Part shown: positions 60,897 to 64,000 of the stretch, piece by piece | How the letters are laid out: each line of letters opens with the position of its first letter | How positions within the stretch are numbered: position 1 is the first letter of the stretch | Source: Janthinobacterium sp. GW456P | Lineage (GTDB): Bacteria; Pseudomonadota; Gammaproteobacteria; Burkholderiales; Burkholderiaceae_D | NCBI RefSeq assembly: GCF_002127655.1 | Contig: NZ_NEHB01000001.1 | Span: forward strand, 211,972-275,971 | Direction: 5' to 3' | Length of the DNA: 64,000 bases | Notes under the pieces: generated by a model | The model's input: only the letters and a program-made list of their open reading frames with translations | The model's database searches: none | Told to the model about the DNA's origin: nothing | Made by a program: the position numbers and the translations under genes

Positions 60897-61532
60897 TTAA
60901 TGCCAGCTGCGCATGAGTCCGACGGCCAGGCCTTCCAGGGCAAACTCGTCTTCCGGCGACACGGTAATGACCTTGAAGTCCGGGTTTTCCGGGAACAGTT
61001 CGATGACGGAACCCGTCTTCTTGTAGCGCTTGACCGTGACTTCGTCGCCGATGCGGGCGACGACGATCTGGCCATTCTTGGCGCTGTCGACCTTTTTGAC
61101 GGCCAGTAAATCGCCATCCATGATGCCGGCGTCGCGCATGGACCAGCCGCGCACCTTCAGCAGGAAGTCGGGCTTGGCCGAAAACAGGGCCGGGTCCACG
61201 TTGTAGCTCGCTTCCAGGTTTTCCTGGGCCAGGATGGGCGAACCGGCGGCCACCCTGCCGATCAGGGGTAGCGACATCAGCAGCGCCGCCGGCACTTTCG
61301 ATGGCGGCGCTTCGGCCGCCGCGCCGATCAGGCGGATGCCGCGCGAGGTGCCGGGCGAAATCTCGATCGCGCCCTTGCGCGCCAGGGCCTGCAAATGCTC
61401 TTCGGCCGCATTGGCCGATTTGAAACCCAGTTCATTGGCGATTTCGGCACGGGTGGGAGGAAAGCCCGTGTTTTCAATCGCGTCCTTGATCAGGTTCAGG
61501 ATTTGTTCTTGTCGTGCTGTCAGCTTGATCAT
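60897..61532 (-). CDS. lexA: SOS-response repressor and protease LexA
   Basis: Represses the SOS regulon and self-cleaves when RecA is activated. The 211-aa protein opens [19 protein letters not shown]. The winged HTH is [26 protein letters not shown]. Cleavage occurs at A96-G97 (RVAAGSPI), and the catalytic dyad is S131 ([11 protein letters not shown]) and K146 (LLAVKK). Start ATG 61532 matches the family although the frame extends 5 codons upstream. Two consensus SOS boxes lie 25-57 bp upstream, giving autorepression. Confidence 0.97.
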   Translation of the reverse strand: MIKLTARQEQILNLIKDAIENTGFPPTRAEIANELGFKSANAAEEHLQALARKGAIEISPGTSRGIRLIGAAAEAPPSKVPAALLMSLPLIGRVAAGSPILAQENLEASYNVDPALFSAKPDFLLKVRGWSMRDAGIMDGDLLAVKKVDSAKNGQIVVARIGDEVTVKRYKKTGSVIELFPENPDFKVITVSPEDEFALEGLAVGLMRSWH

Positions 61533-61556
61533 GAGCGGTGGGTGCATACTGAAATG

Positions 61557-61589
61557 CTGTCTATATGAACAGTCTGTATTTTTGTACAG
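61557..61589. promoter_or_regulatory. two adjacent LexA (SOS) boxes
   Basis: CTGTCTATATGAACAG (61557-61572) and CTGTATTTTTGTACAG (61574-61589) both match CTGT-N8-ACAG exactly and are separated by 1 bp. They lie just upstream of lexA. The opposite side carries no SOS-type gene. Confidence 0.95.
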
Positions 61590-61706
61590 TATCGTCCACT
61601 ATGCAAGGGGATTTCCGTGTTTTCGGCGAATTTCGCAAGAAATACTTGTCCACGGGCGGAAAGCGCGGTGGCGCGCGGCCTTTTCGGGGGCTGGTGGAAG
61701 GAATGA

Positions 61707-61735
61707 TTGAAACGTTTGCAAAAGGCGGTTATAAT
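61707..61735 (+). promoter_or_regulatory. sigma-70 promoter of the rpsF-priB-rpsR-rplI operon
   Basis: TTGAAA (61707-61712) and a consensus TATAAT (61730-61735) are separated by exactly 17 nt, 72 nt upstream of the rpsF ATG. Confidence 0.88.
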
Positions 61736-61807
61736 CTTCGGCTGACCTTCCCACACCCGTCTTGACGCCGGGGTGGGCGATTATCAATCCGACCTGAAGG
61801 AGTTTGC

Positions 61808-62194
61808 ATGCGTCATTATGAAATAGTCTTTATCGTCCATCCGGACCAAAGCGAGCAAGTGCCCGCGATGATCGAACGCTACAAAGCCAGCGTAACCACC
61901 CGCGGCGGTTCGGTTCACCGTGTGGAAGATTGGGGCCGCCGTCAAATGGCTTACTCGATCCAAAAGCTGCCTAAAGCACACTACATCTGCCTGAACATCG
62001 AATGCGACAACGAGACCCTGGTCGAGTTGGAAACAGCATTCAAATTCAATGATGCCGTGTTGCGTCACCTGACCGTTAAAATGAAGAAAGCCGAAACAGC
62101 TCCTTCGCCGATGATGAAATCGGTACAACGCGAAGACGCGGCCAAAAGCCACCGCACCGAAGCACCAGCAGCCGCTCCAGCCGCAGCCGCTTAA
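61808..62194 (+). CDS. rpsF: 30S ribosomal protein S6
   Basis: Ribosomal protein of 128 aa that binds 16S rRNA together with S18. The sequence [26 protein letters not shown] and [40 protein letters not shown] is the typical S6 fold. It ends in an Ala/Pro-rich tail. GAAGGAG precedes the ATG. First gene of an operon with priB, rpsR and rplI. Confidence 0.98.
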   Translation: MRHYEIVFIVHPDQSEQVPAMIERYKASVTTRGGSVHRVEDWGRRQMAYSIQKLPKAHYICLNIECDNETLVELETAFKFNDAVLRHLTVKMKKAETAPSPMMKSVQREDAAKSHRTEAPAAAPAAAA

Positions 62195-62214
62195 TTCTTG
62201 ACCAGGATCGTGCG

Positions 62215-62514
62215 CTGAACCAGCTACAAGTTACCGCCATCATTGCCGAGCGTGAAATATTGCGCTATACCCCGGCAGGGCTGCCGATTGTGAATGCAGT
62301 ATTGCAACACAGTTCGCAGCAGATGGAAGCAGGGATTGCCCGTTTGACCGAGTTTGATGTTGCCGCGCTAGCCGCTGGCGAAATTTCAGGCCGGTTCAGC
62401 CAGGCAAGCTTGAGCGGGGTGTATCAGTTCACGGGTTTCCTGGCAAGGAAGAGCCGCAACAGCAAGAGTTTGGTGTTTCACATCATTGATTTTAGTGCAG
62501 TCATTCCCGACTAG
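62215..62514 (+). CDS. priB: primosomal replication protein N (PriB), CTG start
   Basis: Single-strand DNA-binding OB-fold protein (99 aa) that helps PriA restart replication forks. Typical text is LNQLQVTAIIAEREILRYTPAGLPIVNAVLQHSSQ, FDVAALAAGEISG, GVYQFTGFLARKSRNSKSLVFHIIDF. No in-frame ATG, GTG or TTG exists before the conserved N terminus. The CTG at 62215 aligns with the usual Met of the family and has AGGA at 7-nt spacing, so a CTG initiation codon is proposed. A TTG at 62260 would remove the first strand of the fold. It lies 20 bp after rpsF and 25 bp before rpsR. Confidence 0.9.
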   Translation: MNQLQVTAIIAEREILRYTPAGLPIVNAVLQHSSQQMEAGIARLTEFDVAALAAGEISGRFSQASLSGVYQFTGFLARKSRNSKSLVFHIIDFSAVIPD

Positions 62515-62539
62515 CGCATTTTAGATACAGGAGCCTGAC

Positions 62540-62830
62540 ATGGCATTCGGTAAAAAGTTCGACAAAAATAAGCTCAAGCTTAAAGAAAAACGCAAACAGC
62601 AAAACCCTTTGTTCAAACGTAAGAAGTTCTGCCGCTTCACGGCAGCTCACGTTGAGCAAGTCGACTACAAAGACGTCGACACGCTGAAAGACTTCGTCCA
62701 GGAAAACGGCAAGATCATGCCAGCACGCCTGACCGGTACCAAAGCGCACTACCAGCGCCAAGTCGACACCGCAATCAAGCGCGCTCGCTTCCTCGCGCTG
62801 CTGCCATACACCGATCTGCACCACGCTTAA
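62540..62830 (+). CDS. rpsR: 30S ribosomal protein S18
   Basis: A 96-aa basic ribosomal protein, partner of S6. It has a Lys-rich N-terminal extension ([26 protein letters not shown]) before the core [69 protein letters not shown] precedes the ATG. Confidence 0.98.
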   Translation: MAFGKKFDKNKLKLKEKRKQQNPLFKRKKFCRFTAAHVEQVDYKDVDTLKDFVQENGKIMPARLTGTKAHYQRQVDTAIKRARFLALLPYTDLHHA

Positions 62831-62857
62831 TCGGTCAGATATTCCTGGAGAAGAACT

Positions 62858-63313
62858 ATGCAAATCATTCTGTTAGAAAAAGTTGTAAACGTCGGTAACC
62901 TCGGCGAAGTCGTCAAAGTCAAAGACGGTTACGCACGTAACTTCCTGATCCCGCAACGCCTGGCACGTCGTGCTACGGCAACCGCTGTGGCTGAATTCGA
63001 AGTCAAGCGCGCCGAACTGGAAAAAGCTGCTGCCGCCAAACTGGCCGCATCGCAAGCCCAGGGCGAAAAACTGAGCGGCCTGACCGTTCAAGTGGCTCAA
63101 AAAGCTGGCGTCGATGGCCGTCTGTTCGGTTCCGTCACCAACTTCGACATCGCTGAAGCGCTGACCAAGCAAGGTTTTGCTGTTGAAAAAGCACAAATCC
63201 GCATGCCTACCGGCCCGCTGAAGATCGTTGGCGAGCACAACGTTTCGGTTGCTCTGCACACCGACGTGGTCGTGGAAGTTGTTATCGCTGTCGTTCCAGA
63301 CGCGAACGCGTAA
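62858..63313 (+). CDS. rplI: 50S ribosomal protein L9
   Basis: A 151-aa ribosomal protein. The N-terminal 23S rRNA-binding domain is [37 protein letters not shown] long connecting helix and the C-terminal domain ([34 protein letters not shown]) follow. It is last in the rpsF operon and ends at a strong terminator before dnaB. Confidence 0.98.
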   Translation: MQIILLEKVVNVGNLGEVVKVKDGYARNFLIPQRLARRATATAVAEFEVKRAELEKAAAAKLAASQAQGEKLSGLTVQVAQKAGVDGRLFGSVTNFDIAEALTKQGFAVEKAQIRMPTGPLKIVGEHNVSVALHTDVVVEVVIAVVPDANA

Positions 63314-63352
63314 TCGTCTGCGGGCCTGGCCCGCAAGCGCTGCCGCACTATG

Positions 63353-63378
63353 AAAAGCCGGGTTCGCCCGGCTTTTTT
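63353..63378 (+). terminator. rho-independent terminator after rplI
   Basis: AAAAGCCGGG (63353-63362), a TTCG tetraloop and CCCGGCTTTTTT (63367-63378) make an ideal terminator 40 nt after the stop. A second stem (GCGGGCC-T-GGCCCGC, 63320-63334) stands before it. Confidence 0.94.
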
Positions 63379-63446
63379 GTGGCCTTTTTTTCGTGTATTT
63401 TTCGCTGATTTTCAGCCCTTTTTTTTTGCCCTGACGCCGAAGCGGG

Positions 63447-63452
63447 TATAAT
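63447..63452 (+). promoter_or_regulatory. consensus -10 element of dnaB, leaderless arrangement
   Basis: TATAAT ends 7 nt before the dnaB ATG (63460), with no Shine-Dalgarno in between. The -35 is only approximate (TTTTGC, 63424-63429, 17-nt spacing). Transcription should start within 1-2 nt of the ATG. Confidence 0.55.
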
Positions 63453-63459
63453 TCGCGCC

Positions 63460-64000
63460 ATGAACGCCCCCTCTGATCCGCAACTGGATTCCCTCCGTAT
63501 TCCGCCGCATTCGATCGAAGCAGAACAATCCGTTATCGGTGGTCTGCTGCGCGACAATGCCGCATATGACCGCATCGCCGACTTCATGCATGCGGAGGAT
63601 TTCTATCGCTATGACCATCGCATCATCTTCGAGCAAATCGTCAAGATGGTGAACGCTTCCAAGCCAGCCGATGTCATTACTGTTTTTGAAACCCTGACCC
63701 AGCTCGGCAAGGCCGAGGACGTGGGCGGACTCGCTTACCTGAACGCCATGGCGCAAAACACGCCATCGGCCGCGAACATCCGGCGCTATGCCGAGATCGT
63801 GCGCGACCGCGGCGTGCTGCGCAAGCTCATCACCGTCGCCGACGATATCTCCGGCACGGCCTTCAGCCCGCAAGGCAAGGAAGTCAAGCAGATGCTTGAC
63901 GAGGCCGAGTCGAAGATTTTCGCCATCGCCGAAGAAGGCGCGCGCGGCGCCCAGGGCTGGACCGCCATCCAGCCCCTGCTGACGCAAGTGGTCGAGCGCA
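63460..64000 (+). CDS. dnaB: replicative DNA helicase DnaB, N-terminal part (runs off window)
   Basis: The first 180 codons of the replicative helicase that unwinds DNA ahead of the replisome. The N-terminal primase-interaction domain is recognisable: LRIPPHSIEAEQSVIGGLLRDNAAYDRIADFMHAEDFYRYDHRIIFEQIVKM, then YLNAMAQNTPSAANIRRYAEIVRDRGVLRKLI and DEAESKIFAIAEEG at the linker. The RecA-like ATPase domain lies beyond the window. It follows rplI with a terminator between and appears to have its own leaderless promoter. Confidence 0.96.
   Translation, partial: MNAPSDPQLDSLRIPPHSIEAEQSVIGGLLRDNAAYDRIADFMHAEDFYRYDHRIIFEQIVKMVNASKPADVITVFETLTQLGKAEDVGGLAYLNAMAQNTPSAANIRRYAEIVRDRGVLRKLITVADDISGTAFSPQGKEVKQMLDEAESKIFAIAEEGARGAQGWTAIQPLLTQVVER

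Noticed and set aside
61590-61765. 66-codon plus-strand frame between lexA and rpsF
   Set aside because: It lacks a ribosome site, crosses the rpsF promoter and has no recognisable sequence. It is taken as regulatory space.
1-64000. rRNA or tRNA genes, IS elements, prophage, integrases, CRISPR arrays
   Set aside because: Both strands were read for CCA-ended cloverleafs, transposase or integrase motifs and repeated spacers. None was recognised. A tRNAscan or ISfinder run would settle it.

Overview
The window is a GC-rich betaproteobacterial chromosome segment, most likely from the Oxalobacteraceae (Janthinobacterium/Massilia/Duganella-like). The evidence is the Burkholderiales-type gene orders leuC-entericidin-leuD-leuB-asd-fimV-truA-trpF-trpB-trpA-accD-folC-SPOR-cvpA-purF-metZ and rpsF-priB-rpsR-rplI-dnaB, together with the protein sequences. 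There are no rRNA or tRNA genes, insertion sequences, prophage genes or CRISPR arrays. It is a compact chromosomal region, accessory-like on the left (1-42 kb) and core on the right (43-64 kb).

Left part. A broken serine hydrolase (1-540) is followed by AMP nucleosidase (amn, minus strand) facing a tetR-map-hypothetical operon whose promoter carries a perfect 13-bp inverted repeat and appears to give a leaderless message. Next come a nitrobindin-like protein, a 102-bp palindromic element, a large protein with ten zinc-finger-like Cys pairs plus Sel1 repeats, an AraC regulator divergent from an EamA transporter, an O-methyltransferase, free-Met-(R)-sulfoxide reductase, and a LysR regulator divergent from an aldo/keto reductase. 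A signalling block (12.5-18.6 kb) holds stand-alone CheR- and CheB-type enzymes, a receiver-histidine kinase and a 1132-residue hybrid kinase. RecQ and a four-gene ligase-associated DNA repair operon (MBL exonuclease, ATP-dependent ligase, Lhr-like helicase, PdeM phosphoesterase) fill 19-26.7 kb.

Middle part (27-42 kb). Two small hydrophilic stress-type proteins, a DUF2239 gene with a twin-operator promoter and a PNPOx-like protein precede a Fur-box operon. That operon (leader peptide, PepSY-type membrane protein, DUF2271 protein with a DGVSGAT flavinylation motif, DUF4198 protein, ApbE, membrane-anchored flavodoxin/FNR reductase) looks like a complete flavin-based electron-transfer route for iron assimilation. 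On the other strand, a hemP-led operon ends in a DUF2325 coiled-coil protein. An FNR-like regulator lacking two of the cluster cysteines, a NarL-type response regulator and a UspA protein follow. A perfect FNR box lies upstream of uspA. An isolated cheZ-cheA pair and an S41 peptidase close the section.

Right part. Leucine biosynthesis, asd, the polar hub protein FimV/HubP, truA, trpFBA (the TrpA has Glu where Asp60 is expected), accD, folC, a SPOR protein, cvpA, purF and a MetZ-like enzyme run on the plus strand. lexA, on the minus strand, has two SOS boxes. The ribosomal/replication operon uses a CTG start for priB, and dnaB runs off the window end. Three genes (tetR, truA, dnaB) have a -10 hexamer placed so that transcription should begin at or next to the ATG, a recurring leaderless architecture.
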